NCBI GenBank assembly: GCA_016200355.1
Contig: JACQEY010000099.1
Span: forward strand, 1-49,376
Direction of reading: 5' to 3'
DNA length: 49,376 bases
Origin: Nitrospirota bacterium
GTDB taxonomy: Bacteria > Nitrospirota > Nitrospiria > Nitrospirales > Nitrospiraceae
Part shown: one piece after another, positions 17,975-25,755 of the stretch
Layout of the letters: every line of letters begins with the position of its first letter
Position numbering within the stretch: position 1 is the stretch's first letter
Program-made: the position numbers and the translations under genes
Notes under the pieces: model-generated
Told to the model about the DNA's origin: nothing
The model's database searches: none
Seen by the model: only the letters and a program-made list of their open reading frames with translations

Positions 17975-18625
17975 CTAGAAACGGAGCCCGACGCCAAACA
18001 AAACATACTGGGAGCGAAAATCCAGCGCGAGCTGCTTCCAGTGATAGTTGGCCGAGAAGTACTTGTACTCGCTGAACAGAAATACCTTTTCGGTCAGATT
18101 GCCCTGCACTCCGCCAAAGAATTGGGAGCCGAATGCCCATGAACCTTCAAAGTCCCGATCCGAACGACCTGGAATGTCGGCATGGGTGAGTACTCCACTC
18201 GAATAACCACCTCCGACACCGATATAAGGGACAAACGTATTCCCTGGGTAGCGAAGAGTCAGATTCACCATCGAACTGAAGACCCAGAGGTTTGTACTGG
18301 GAATGGACCCGGTGCGCGCCGACGAAAATGTGATCTCACTCCCGTGGCCAGACGACTCCAGTCCGATCCCGACGATGTTTCCCAAAGAGTGCGGGAACAC
18401 CGCGGCCTTAATGCCGGCTCCAACCCCATTGGAAATCTTGATGTCCGAGGGGTTGCCGCCCTGGGCAAAGAGGCCTTGATCTGATGGAAATGCACCCAGT
18501 GCGTACAGGCCAACATCTACATCGGCGATCTCAGCGGCTGAAGCCAGGCCGACTGGCATGAATACAATCATGAGGGCAAGCGACAACGAGAAGAAAACCG
18601 GAAGTGCCAATCGGAATGGCCACAT
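17975..18625 (-). CDS. Outer-membrane beta-barrel protein of the OmpA/OmpW-like 8-strand type
   Basis: 216 residues. The signal peptide runs to about residue 30 (FFSLSLALMIVFMPVG...ASA). The mature part alternates hydrophobic and polar residues in beta-strand fashion, with VNLTLRYPGNTFVPYIGVGGGYSSG typical of small outer-membrane barrels, and ends YVLFGVGLRF. The terminal phenylalanine is the usual BAM recognition signal. Function is unknown; such proteins are often annotated as outer membrane beta-barrel proteins or porin-family proteins. A terminator separates it from the TRL gene upstream, so its own promoter should lie within 18626-18665. Confidence 0.8.
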   Translation of the reverse strand: MWPFRLALPVFFSLSLALMIVFMPVGLASAAEIADVDVGLYALGAFPSDQGLFAQGGNPSDIKISNGVGAGIKAAVFPHSLGNIVGIGLESSGHGSEITFSSARTGSIPSTNLWVFSSMVNLTLRYPGNTFVPYIGVGGGYSSGVLTHADIPGRSDRDFEGSWAFGSQFFGGVQGNLTEKVFLFSEYKYFSANYHWKQLALDFRSQYVLFGVGLRF

Positions 18626-18665
18626 CTCGAGCCTACCCTACGCGCATTGGTCAGCAGCGCCGACC

Positions 18666-18704
18666 AAAATAAAAGGGCCTCTGGGACTTCCGCCCCAAAG
18701 GCCC
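18666..18704 (-). terminator. Rho-independent terminator of the TRL-like gene
   Basis: On the minus strand, an 11-bp stem (GGGCCTTTGGG with CCCAGAGGCCC, one mismatch) is followed by TTTTATTTT. It lies 24 bp after the stop codon at 18728. Confidence 0.85.
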
Positions 18705-18727
18705 CTTCGATTGCGAACGTTCGAGAA

Positions 18728-19057
18728 TCAGTTGCCCTTGACGATCGTGCACCATTCGCCCCAGATCCCCAAGATACTCTTGGCGGAGTGGTCCACTGAC
18801 GTAACTTTCGTGATTCCACCATTGGCTTTGGCCGCCATGACACTAGCATCACCCTGGGCAACCGCCCCCAAGATCGTCGTACCGCAGGCTTTCCCCTCTT
18901 TGGTCGTAGCGGTTTCAGCCGTGGCTATGTTACCGTACTTCGTCTCGTTGAACGTTGTGCCAGCCATCGGTGAGGCGACGATCGGCGCGCAGTTCGCCAG
19001 GCTAAGCGCTGCCGCTGTAATTCCTACGAGTGTCAAAGCAACTTTTATCTGTTTCAT
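18728..19057 (-). CDS. TRL-like family small exported protein
   Basis: 109 residues. AAGGAGG lies a few bases before the ATG. The exported N-terminus MKQIKVALTLVGITAAALSL is followed by ANCAP. The Cys could be a lipid anchor, but Asn at -1 is unusual for a lipobox. The rest matches the TRL-like family: GKACGTTILGAVAQGDASVMAAKANGGITKVTSVDHSA, with a conserved small-residue-rich pattern. The function of the family is unknown. The gene is flanked by a near-consensus promoter and a strong terminator, so it is a well-expressed single-gene unit. Confidence 0.85.
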   Translation of the reverse strand: MKQIKVALTLVGITAAALSLANCAPIVASPMAGTTFNETKYGNIATAETATTKEGKACGTTILGAVAQGDASVMAAKANGGITKVTSVDHSAKSILGIWGEWCTIVKGN

Positions 19058-19142
19058 GAGTCCTCCTTGTGATGGTTATAGTGCGGAGCTTGCTACAGAG
19101 AACTGAGTATCCATCCCAGCAACTAGTAGTACTATGGGCGCG

Positions 19143-19170
19143 AGTATATATAGTATTGAAAACATGTCAA
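19143..19170 (-). promoter_or_regulatory. Near-consensus sigma-70 promoter for the TRL-like gene
   Basis: On the minus strand, TTGACA (19165-19170) is followed after 16 bp by TATACT (19143-19148). The match is 6/6 and 5/6. The expected leader is about 75-80 bases to the ATG at 19057, long enough to hold a regulatory structure, although none was seen. Confidence 0.75.
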
Positions 19171-19210
19171 CAATAAAATCACGACTTCTGAGACGACTAC
19201 GTCGAGACGC

Positions 19211-21118
19211 TCAGAAGAACGCCTGCATACTGAAGACTACATCATTATCGTGATCGCGATGGTTATACTCCAGCCTGAGCGCCCAGTTTTGGCTTAACGT
19301 ATAGCGCTGGCCCACGAACCATCGAAAGTCGTCTGACTTATCCCCTAAGGCATAGCGCAGATATGTGCCAGATGCCATCAGTTTCCATCGGTCGGTAAGA
19401 TCTGCCAACAGGCCGACCGTTCCACCACCGCCGATTCGATGCCGCTCTTCATAGGCCTTGCTATAGTTTGCCTCCCCCTCCATAAACGCAAAAAACACCT
19501 CCCGCTTTAACCAGTGGCTTTCAGCCGCTACGCCGATTCCTCCGTTCATTACGCCATTGCTGCAGAGTTGACAGCCGTTGTGCTTGATTGTGTTCATGCC
19601 GATATTGATCTTCCACGAGGGTGCGTGAAAGACTGAGTCAATCGGTGAGAGGGACAAGACGTTGGCAAGTGTCGCCCGTTCAATCCTTGTCTGATCAGCC
19701 CGATTGTAATGTCTGGCAGTGATGGACGCGATTTCAATCTGCGCATCCGGCGTATATCCAACCTCTCGATCGAGCAGATCATGATAACCGGCCCGAACTG
19801 TGACTTCCTCAAAGGTATCGTTGTTCCGCCAACCGGCTCCCACCGCGGCGCGGGACGTCTTGTGCCCCAACTCCGGTTGTTTCGCAAAAGGCACCACCTT
19901 GAACTCTTCAGATAGAATCCTGAGTTGGCTCCGAGCTGTCAGGACTGCCCGGTTACGCTCTTTCCATTCAGGCGGCGGGGAATCAGTTGTTTCGGTCCGA
20001 TACCGGAGGTAGTCCGACGCAAGATCGAGCAGAAATGCCTGCTTCGTAAGGCCCAATTGGACAAAAGCGGGTGTGGTGAGTTCGCTAAGATCTTGCGTGA
20101 TCCGATGCGCCAGTTCTCGTTCACTTGCCGGCAAAGATTCACGTTTCCGCCGGATCACGTTGCTGCGGGAGGGCCGATAGGCAATGCTGGAAACCAGCCC
20201 TGGTTTCGATGTAATCAACCGGACTGTGTCTGCAGGAACGGTCCACAAAAGAAACTCGTCGGTGAGATGGAGGGTGGGATCGGCATATTCGAGAAGCGCC
20301 AGGAGATGATAGGAGCAGTTCTCTTTGAAGAAGAAATAGTCAAAGGAGGCATTCCCCATTTCCCACGAATGCATCAGCAACCGCCTGACCTGGTGCTCTG
20401 TGAAATTGAGGCGATATTCCCAAATATCTCGATTTTCGAAGTCTCGATACTCCTGTACCTTCAAGTAGTAGGGATACGTCGAGAAGTATCCGCTGTACCC
20501 GCCGAAAATGCCACGGATCGGATAGGCTATTCCGGCGTCAGGAGGTACGTACGCAGCATAATTGATCGTCTGCGCCAGAATTTTAGTCTGTTCGGTCTGG
20601 TCCTTCTGATCAATCCGAAGAAACGTATGACCGAACATGGAGGCGGGATTGTTCAAGTAGGCAGAGGGGAAAATGAGCGTGATCGAGTGGGCCTCGAAGT
20701 CATTGAACCAGCGGTCAAACCGTTCGCATGCCATATTCGGCAAACGGGAATCGTCGAATTGCAACCGTTCCCGCAACCAGTGGTACCGGGCGATAAAGGC
20801 GCATTGAGCCGGCTGCCTCGACCGCCCAACGAGTTCCTCGGAGAAGAATTGTTTCAGCGTCGCGTCGAGTTCCGCCTGTGGGTCAGTTTTCCCAGCGGGC
20901 GACATGAAAAATCCCGGGTCGTCCTGCTCACTAGTGTGTCCCCCAAGCAGATTCTCTCGGTAATGGAGCAGCAGATGCCACTCCCGTTCACTGGCGAGTT
21001 TGGCCTGCAGACCCTTGTTGATCAGTTCGACAAGATAGACATTCTCGGGAGGCTCACCAGCACCAACCGACGAGGCTGAGGCGAAAAGCAGAAAGGATAG
21101 CAGCAGAGCGATGTACAA
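19211..21118 (-). CDS. DUF4105 (Lnb-like) exported protein with C-terminal barrel
   Basis: About 635 residues from a TTG at 21118. This start gives a signal peptide (YIALLLSFLLFASASSVGA). Longer in-frame starts up to 21262 would read through a terminator hairpin and overlap the preceding DUF3015 gene by 86 bp. Residues about 20-330 form the DUF4105 region, related to the Lnb N-terminal papain-like fold, with candidate catalytic residues His in SMFGHTFLRID and Cys in ENCSYHLLALLEY. The C-terminal part (YNRADQTRIERATL, YLRYALGDKSDDFRWFVGQRY) is strand-rich and ends in FF, as outer-membrane barrels do. The family function is not established. No Shine-Dalgarno sequence supports the TTG, so the start remains uncertain. 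Confidence 0.8.
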   Translation of the reverse strand: MYIALLLSFLLFASASSVGAGEPPENVYLVELINKGLQAKLASEREWHLLLHYRENLLGGHTSEQDDPGFFMSPAGKTDPQAELDATLKQFFSEELVGRSRQPAQCAFIARYHWLRERLQFDDSRLPNMACERFDRWFNDFEAHSITLIFPSAYLNNPASMFGHTFLRIDQKDQTEQTKILAQTINYAAYVPPDAGIAYPIRGIFGGYSGYFSTYPYYLKVQEYRDFENRDIWEYRLNFTEHQVRRLLMHSWEMGNASFDYFFFKENCSYHLLALLEYADPTLHLTDEFLLWTVPADTVRLITSKPGLVSSIAYRPSRSNVIRRKRESLPASERELAHRITQDLSELTTPAFVQLGLTKQAFLLDLASDYLRYRTETTDSPPPEWKERNRAVLTARSQLRILSEEFKVVPFAKQPELGHKTSRAAVGAGWRNNDTFEEVTVRAGYHDLLDREVGYTPDAQIEIASITARHYNRADQTRIERATLANVLSLSPIDSVFHAPSWKINIGMNTIKHNGCQLCSNGVMNGGIGVAAESHWLKREVFFAFMEGEANYSKAYEERHRIGGGGTVGLLADLTDRWKLMASGTYLRYALGDKSDDFRWFVGQRYTLSQNWALRLEYNHRDHDNDVVFSMQAFF

Positions 21119-21128
21119 GCGGGGAGCC

Positions 21129-21169
21129 AGAAAGACACAGGGCTTCGACCTTATGATCGAAGCCCTGTG
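21129..21169 (-). terminator. Terminator hairpin after the DUF3015 paralogue 2 gene
   Basis: A perfect 13-bp stem (CACAGGGCTTCGA with TCGAAGCCCTGTG) and an 8-base loop are followed on the minus strand by TCTTTCT. The stem lies 7 bp past the stop at 21177. The T-run is short, so some read-through into the DUF4105 gene is likely. Confidence 0.75.
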
Positions 21170-21176
21170 CTGGTGG

Positions 21177-21683
21177 TTAGCGAGTTGAAACTTGGGCAAG
21201 GACTGGGTGCGAGGCAATTGCGTCATTGATCGCTTTGACCATCGCGACTGGTGAAGCTTCACCCTTACGGATAAGGGCGGTGTACTGATTCTGGGTCATG
21301 GCAAAAAACTCGCCTTGGTGGTTGGCAGGTACTCCCATAAGAGTAGCTAGTGAGGCCAGATGCTCGCCTCGACCCTGTGCCATATTTTGGGAAAGATTCT
21401 CGAAGTTGGCCGCAGTGAAAACAGCAGCTTTGTGCTCAGCCATTATCTTCCCATCATTTGTGCAACCTGATGTCCCGGAACTGATGGCAAATGTATTCAT
21501 GCCTGTACCATTGGTCGTCGCCATCATCACCTGAGGCGCGATATTCTTTTGGTGTGTGTTATCAGCCCATAATAACTTTCCTAAGCCACAACCGGGTCCT
21601 GTGTCAGGATTGGTAGCCATTGCGAGACCTGCCTGCATGCAAAAGAGCACCCCGACCGATAACATGATCACTTTTTTCGACAT
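21177..21683 (-). CDS. DUF3015 secreted protein, paralogue 2
   Basis: 168 residues. GGAGGAGG lies just upstream of the ATG at 21683. The signal peptide is MSKKVIMLSVGVLFCMQAG...AMA. Family motifs are GPGCGLGKLLWADNTHQKN, IAPQVMMATTNGTGMNTF, SSGTSGCTNDGKIMAEHK, and the C-terminal AQGRGEHLASLATLMGVP followed by FFAMTQNQYTALIRKGEA. It is more similar to paralogue 3 at 21782-22293 than to the copy at 12560, which suggests a local tandem duplication. A promoter candidate is at 21743-21771 and a terminator follows. Confidence 0.92.
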   Translation of the reverse strand: MSKKVIMLSVGVLFCMQAGLAMATNPDTGPGCGLGKLLWADNTHQKNIAPQVMMATTNGTGMNTFAISSGTSGCTNDGKIMAEHKAAVFTAANFENLSQNMAQGRGEHLASLATLMGVPANHQGEFFAMTQNQYTALIRKGEASPVAMVKAINDAIASHPVLAQVSTR

Positions 21684-21742
21684 AAATCCTCCTCCGTAAT
21701 ATGAGTGGATAGCACCCTGTTGTGTAAAAATGCAACTTTTGC

Positions 21743-21771
21743 AGTATAGCTGAACCAGAACATTCTGTTGA
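21743..21771 (-). promoter_or_regulatory. Candidate sigma-70 promoter for DUF3015 paralogue 2
   Basis: On the minus strand, TCAACA (21766-21771, 4/6) and TATACT (21743-21748, 5/6) are separated by 17 bp. The start codon is about 60 bp downstream. Confidence 0.5.
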
Positions 21772-21781
21772 GAAAAATTAC

Positions 21782-22293
21782 TTATGGCCTCTCCGCGATG
21801 CCGGCAAGCACTGGACCTCTGACCACCGTCTCTTGGATTGCCTTGATAACTGCGAGCGGAGAATTTTCACCTCTCTCTATCAAGGTTTGATACCGATCCT
21901 GTACCAGAGAAAAAATGCCGGCTGATGTTCAACGGGGACGCCCATCATTGTCGCGAGTGACGCAAGATGTTCGCCCTGCCCCCGCGCCATATCCTGAGAG
22001 AGACTTTCAAACGTCGAGGCGACAAACACCTCGGCCTTGTGTTCGGCCATCACGGTTCCATCATTTGTACACCCCGAAAGACCGAAGCTGATGCCGACAG
22101 TATTAAATAACGTTCCGTTGGTAGTGGCCATCATCACTTGCGGCGCGATGTTTTTCGGATGTTTGTAATCCGCCCATGCGAGTGTGCCCAAGCCGCACCC
22201 AGGGCCTGTATCTGAATTCTTTGCGGCAAACACAGCGCCTGTATGGATACAGACAAATGCCATGCCCAGTAGCAGGCACATCATGATTCGCAT
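21782..22293 (-). pseudogene. DUF3015 secreted protein, paralogue 3, frameshifted
   Basis: From the ATG at 22293 (GGGGGAG upstream) the frame encodes a signal peptide and the DUF3015 motifs (GPGCGLGTLAWADYKH, SFGLSGCTNDG, ARGQGEHLASLATMMGVP). It then turns into FLWYRIGIKP and stops at 21880. If one T is added to the TTTTTT run near 21914, the frame continues as FFSLVQDRYQTLIERGENSP...VLAGIAERP and stops at 21782-21784, matching the C-terminus of paralogue 2 nearly residue for residue. A single-base deletion in a homopolymer is therefore evident, either a true mutation or a sequencing error. The T6 tract is not a good -1 slippery heptamer (it is preceded by A), so programmed frameshifting is unlikely. 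Confidence 0.88.
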
Positions 22294-22447
22294 TTCAATG
22301 CTCCCCCTCTCGAAAATGATTGGGTGCGTTTTTTCTAATTTCCTTCAATTGCAACAGAATATAGCAAGCAAAATATAGCGCGTCGAGTGGCGGTATAACG
22401 TATTTCTTCACCTCAAAATTTCAAGAGATCAAGTCCGGCCAGTTTCA

Positions 22448-23005
22448 CTAGAACCGTGACACATGAAAACGATCGAGAACCTTATCCGAAAAATCTAACG
22501 GGTCCGGTGAATCCGCTATAAACTCCTGTAACTGACGTATCGCATTGCCTTGCTCAGATTCTGGCACCCTCAACGTTACCAATAGACTCGCGAGATATTC
22601 TCCATGCCCAACGGCCAAATTTTGTTGAATCTCTGAATAACCTATGAGCGTGAGATTCCTCGCTGTCTTAATTCGTGCCACCTGCTCTCTTTGTTCACGG
22701 GAAGCCTTCCTCGGATTCAGCACGACGTGATAGTGATGTTTCAGGAGGAGATTTTGGTCTTCATATCCCTCCTTCTTAAAGATCAGAAAAGTATTCGGTG
22801 TTCGTTCAATTGTTACATCCAGAAGCGGGGTCTCGCCGAGAGGTATGGAACCCATGAGGAAAACCTCTGCACCGGGAGGATCTGATGTAATCTTTACTTT
22901 CTGGCCCAGTCCCCCGTTGCTATCCATGAAGACTACTTTCGTACAACCCGTAAAGACGATTCCCATGACAGCCAGCCACATTACGCCTCTCATTCTTCTC
23001 ATCAT
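22448..23005 (-). CDS. PEGA-domain lipoprotein with a DUF3015-like C-terminal module
   Basis: 185 residues. The ATG at 23005 follows GGAAGG by 6 bases. The lipoprotein signal ends MGIVFTGC. A PEGA-type beta-sandwich follows (VKITSDPPGAEVFLMGSIPLGETPL, then a strand pattern up to FKKEGYEDQ), typical of surface or periplasmic proteins. The C-terminal half contains IQQNLAVGHGEYLASLLVTLRVPESEQ, which resembles the DUF3015 module FESL.QDMA.G.GEHLASLATLMGVP in the neighbouring genes. It lies directly upstream of, and reads towards, the DUF3015 pair. Function is unknown; the shared module suggests a common partner or process. Confidence 0.82.
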   Translation of the reverse strand: MMRRMRGVMWLAVMGIVFTGCTKVVFMDSNGGLGQKVKITSDPPGAEVFLMGSIPLGETPLLDVTIERTPNTFLIFKKEGYEDQNLLLKHHYHVVLNPRKASREQREQVARIKTARNLTLIGYSEIQQNLAVGHGEYLASLLVTLRVPESEQGNAIRQLQEFIADSPDPLDFSDKVLDRFHVSRF

Positions 23006-23360
23006 TTTTTTCCTTCCTTCTGAAGGAACTTCAAAAATGCGTGATTGCATGCGGTTAACAGCATTATGTATGGGTCACCGAATTGTCAACGTCCTCCCAT
23101 CAACTGTGAGTCTCGCTGTATCCTGCTCTTCATGCTCCCCGGTCATCCACGAACAACAGCGTCAAGTATATAATGTTGGGCACCATCCCTCCCCTTGTGA
23201 ATAACACGACTACCCCTCTTGTTCCTTGCGCTTTTAATTGGTGCCCTCCTACAATACGCCTCCCTACGAGGCTTCTATGCCCTTTTCGGTTCGTCCCTAC
23301 CACGCTTCCCCGTGCAATCAATGCATCTTTGACCCCATCGTGAAGAAGAAACCTGAGAAC
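23006..23360. other. Divergent intergenic region
   Basis: This 355-bp gap lies between the divergent PEGA and FlgO-like genes. It must hold two promoters. No repeat or convincing small gene was seen. The upstream extension of the FlgO-like reading frame across 23238-23360 is not supported, because the lipoprotein signal begins only at about residue 45. Confidence 0.4.
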
Positions 23361-24254
23361 ATGATGGAGCACCGCCGCTACAAGTATGTCGTGAGGCTCA
23401 TGGCCGGTCTTGTGCTGGCAAGTATTCTAAGCGGATGTTCGATCGGCATGGCGCTCAGTGGGCATAAGGATCCCAATCTGCAGAGCCTGCATGTTGGCTC
23501 GACCAAGGGAGAGGTGGAACTGGAATTGGGTCAGCCTACAGAGTCACACCCGGCCAGTTATGGCGCGCGGACTGATATTTACGAGTACGAAGTCAATAAT
23601 GAACCCAGTCCAGCTCGGGCTGCTCTGTATCTACTCTATGACGTGCTGACGATTGGGATCGCTGAGGTCATCTTCACTCCGGCAGAACTGATGATTGGTG
23701 AGAAGAAACGTCTCCCTATCTACTATGGAGTAGATGGACGTGTGGCAGGAATCAATGAGACTGCTCCAGAGATGCCGGTGACGCCTTCTGAGCTAAGGCC
23801 TCAGGTAGTTAATCTCGGACCTATGCAGGCACAGTTCAAAGACCTGGCAGACCAGCTTTCAATTGGCATGAAGGGGCATCATATTTCTCGGCTTGCCATC
23901 TTACCTCTGGCTGACGCTGCCCAGAATGTGAACACACCCCTTGGTAACTATCTGACAGACAAGCTTACGAACCAAGTCTACCTGACCTCCTCGACGAAGG
24001 TCATCGAACGCTCACAGTTGCAAAAGGTCATGGATGAACAACATTTATCTTTGAGGGTCATGTTCGATGATGCATCGGTAAAGAGAATTGGAGGTCTTCT
24101 CGGTGTTGATGCGGTCATTATGGGTACGTATGCGGAGATGGGTCTGGATTCTATAGAAGTGAACGTCAGAAGCGTGGCGGTAGAGACGGCAGAAGTTGTT
24201 GGAGTAGGAACAATTCTAATTCCCAGAGCTTCAGTTGAGAAATTAATACGATGA
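23361..24254 (+). CDS. Lipoprotein with a BamE/SmpA-like segment and a FlgO-like domain
   Basis: 297 residues from the ATG at 23361, giving a lipoprotein signal with lipobox ILSGC. Residues about 30-75 (LHVGSTKGEVELELGQPTE...DIYEYEV) resemble the SmpA/BamE repeat that often precedes outer-membrane assembly lipoproteins. Residues about 155-290 match the FlgO domain: FKDLADQLSIGM, RLAILPLAD, NTPLGNYLTDKLTNQVY, KVIERSQLQKVMDEQ, VDAVIMGTYAEMG. FlgO is an outer-membrane flagellar-associated protein, but related domains occur in non-flagellar CsgG-like proteins. No flagellar gene is in the window. Its stop overlaps the next start (ATGA). Confidence 0.82.
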   Translation: MMEHRRYKYVVRLMAGLVLASILSGCSIGMALSGHKDPNLQSLHVGSTKGEVELELGQPTESHPASYGARTDIYEYEVNNEPSPARAALYLLYDVLTIGIAEVIFTPAELMIGEKKRLPIYYGVDGRVAGINETAPEMPVTPSELRPQVVNLGPMQAQFKDLADQLSIGMKGHHISRLAILPLADAAQNVNTPLGNYLTDKLTNQVYLTSSTKVIERSQLQKVMDEQHLSLRVMFDDASVKRIGGLLGVDAVIMGTYAEMGLDSIEVNVRSVAVETAEVVGVGTILIPRASVEKLIR

Positions 24255-24574
24255 ACAGCAGCTTACGTGACAAACGGTTTCGCCGCAAGAACCCCCGTGC
24301 CAGCATTCCTGAAACGGCCTTCCCTGAGCCATACCTGCTCACCGACACCGAGAACACGATCATCGACGGCATCCTGGAACCGCTCAATACGCGCGGGCTA
24401 ACATCGCATCAGTCAATGGACCTCCCCTACTTTCACAAACACTGCCATAAGGGTCATCCTGAAGCAGAGACCGGAGGCGTTTGTTCTGATCGTCAAATGA
24501 CCTATTCTCCTTGGAGTGTCGACCAAGATCACGCGCTGCCCGAATGCCAACGCATTGCCATAGTTTTTTGCTGA
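24251..24574 (+). CDS. Small hypothetical protein coupled to the FlgO-like gene
   Basis: 107 residues. The ATG at 24251 overlaps the preceding stop as ATGA, the usual sign of translational coupling. The N-terminal half (NSSLRDKRFRRKNPRASIPE) is basic and has no signal. The middle contains a His/Cys-rich stretch (YFHKHCHKGH) of the sort that could bind metal. I recognise no family. Composition after residue 50 looks less protein-like, so the gene could be decayed or shorter. It might be an artefact of the overlap alone. Confidence 0.35.
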   Translation: MNSSLRDKRFRRKNPRASIPETAFPEPYLLTDTENTIIDGILEPLNTRGLTSHQSMDLPYFHKHCHKGHPEAETGGVCSDRQMTYSPWSVDQDHALPECQRIAIVFC

Positions 24575-24623
24575 TCAGGCTGTCCTCTCGATCACGATCA
24601 GGCTGCTTCTCTCTAGGCTCTTG

Positions 24624-25202
24624 TCAGTATTTGGTCTCTCCCGCCAGTGCCAAGAGTTGATCGCTGGTCCATTGTCTGACCACTTGGCAATCGCGATCGA
24701 GGAGCGTGACGCTCCCATCCTGGCCCTTTTCCGCCTCCGCGAGCAGGGCCCCGGTCTCGTCGATCAAACGATAGCCCATCGAATTCGTTTCGATGGTGGC
24801 GCGCCGTTCGACGATTCCGTTCCGCTCATAGGTCACCGTCGTGCCTCGATCACTCTCGACCATCGTCACGGTGACCCCGCCCAACTGGACGGCGCGGGTC
24901 GCTCCGTCGCCTCCCGCATTGGTGGCCTTGACGGGATTGCTCCCGCTCCAGAACTGAATGGAGTTGAAGATAAAGGCGTCGATTAGCGCTGAGAACATGT
25001 ACACCGGAATGATGATCATGCCGAAGAAGACGAACTCCTTCATCCACTTCTCGTTCACTTCGCTGCTGCCTTTGATGTTGCTGTTCCAGTGATAGACACT
25101 TCTGGTCAGATTGAACGGTCCGTAACAGGCCGTCGTGACCGTCAGGAAGCTTCCCACAACTATCGCCGTGACGATCCTCTTTATCAGTGTCTTTCCCTTC
25201 AT
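24624..25202 (-). CDS. DUF3332 exported/membrane protein
   Basis: 192 residues. The N-terminus MKGKTLIKRIVTAIVVGSFLTVTTACYGPF looks like a lipoprotein-type signal, and the conserved DUF3332 block follows (CYGPFNLTRSVYHWN, NEKWMKEFVFFGMIIIPVY, SALIDAFIFNSIQFW), including a second hydrophobic segment. The C-terminal half is polar beta-rich (GVTVTMVESDRGTTVTYE). Function is unknown. Its ATG overlaps the stop codon of the phosphodiesterase gene (ATGA), so the two are transcriptionally and probably translationally coupled. Confidence 0.85.
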   Translation of the reverse strand: MKGKTLIKRIVTAIVVGSFLTVTTACYGPFNLTRSVYHWNSNIKGSSEVNEKWMKEFVFFGMIIIPVYMFSALIDAFIFNSIQFWSGSNPVKATNAGGDGATRAVQLGGVTVTMVESDRGTTVTYERNGIVERRATIETNSMGYRLIDETGALLAEAEKGQDGSVTLLDRDCQVVRQWTSDQLLALAGETKY

Positions 25203-25755
25203 GTCGTTTCTCCTTTTTTCTTGGGCAAGTTCACGCCCGTGGATCTGTTTCGACGATTCACATTGTCGCTCAAGCGGATCAGTTTGGGTAGGACATTTTC
25301 CTTCCGAATGGTCAGAACCCCGATCCCACGTGGGAGTGAGAACCGCTTAGGGCCGGCGGAGCCAGGATTAAAGAGCAGCGTCTTGCTGAACCATTCGGCC
25401 TTTGGCTGATGCGTATGACCAAAGATGCAGAGATCCGGCTGTTCGCGCTCAAGAAAGGCTCGCCCGTCCTTTGTGAGCTTCCCGCCTTCGTACAGGATAT
25501 GACGGATGGCGATGCGGCGGCCTGCCAGTTCGATCACGGCCTCGGACGGAAATCCGCACTGTTCATCATCGACGTTACCGGAGACGGCAGTGACCGGAAC
25601 GATCTGCTCCAGCTGTTCGATCACAGTCCGATCGCCAATGTCCCAAGCTGGAGAACGTAAACGACGCCTCGGAAGTGTCGCCGGATGGCTGGGTCGAACA
25701 GGCCGTGGGTGTCGGCAATGACACCGATGCGCAATCCGCGTGACGTTCGACTCAT
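25199..25755 (-). pseudogene. YfcE/MJ0936-type metallophosphoesterase, frameshifted
   Basis: From the ATG at 25755 the frame encodes SRGLRIGVIADTHGLFDPAI, the start of the metallophosphoesterase fold (D-x-H), and reaches YVLQLGTLAIGL before a stop. Shifting one base at the GGG run near 25642-25644 restores VLQLGDIGD, then SGNVDDE, FGHTHQP and LFNPGSAG, ending at 25199. The two pieces together make a normal single-domain phosphodiesterase of about 185 residues. A one-base deletion in a G-run is the simplest explanation. The gene is ATGA-coupled to DUF3332 downstream. Whether it is truly broken depends on read-level verification. Confidence 0.88.

Noticed and set aside
21782-22293. Programmed -1 frameshifting in the DUF3015 paralogue 3
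   Set aside because: The T6 tract is preceded by A, so the X XXY YYZ pattern is not met, and no downstream pseudoknot or stem stands out. A simple deletion or read error is more likely.
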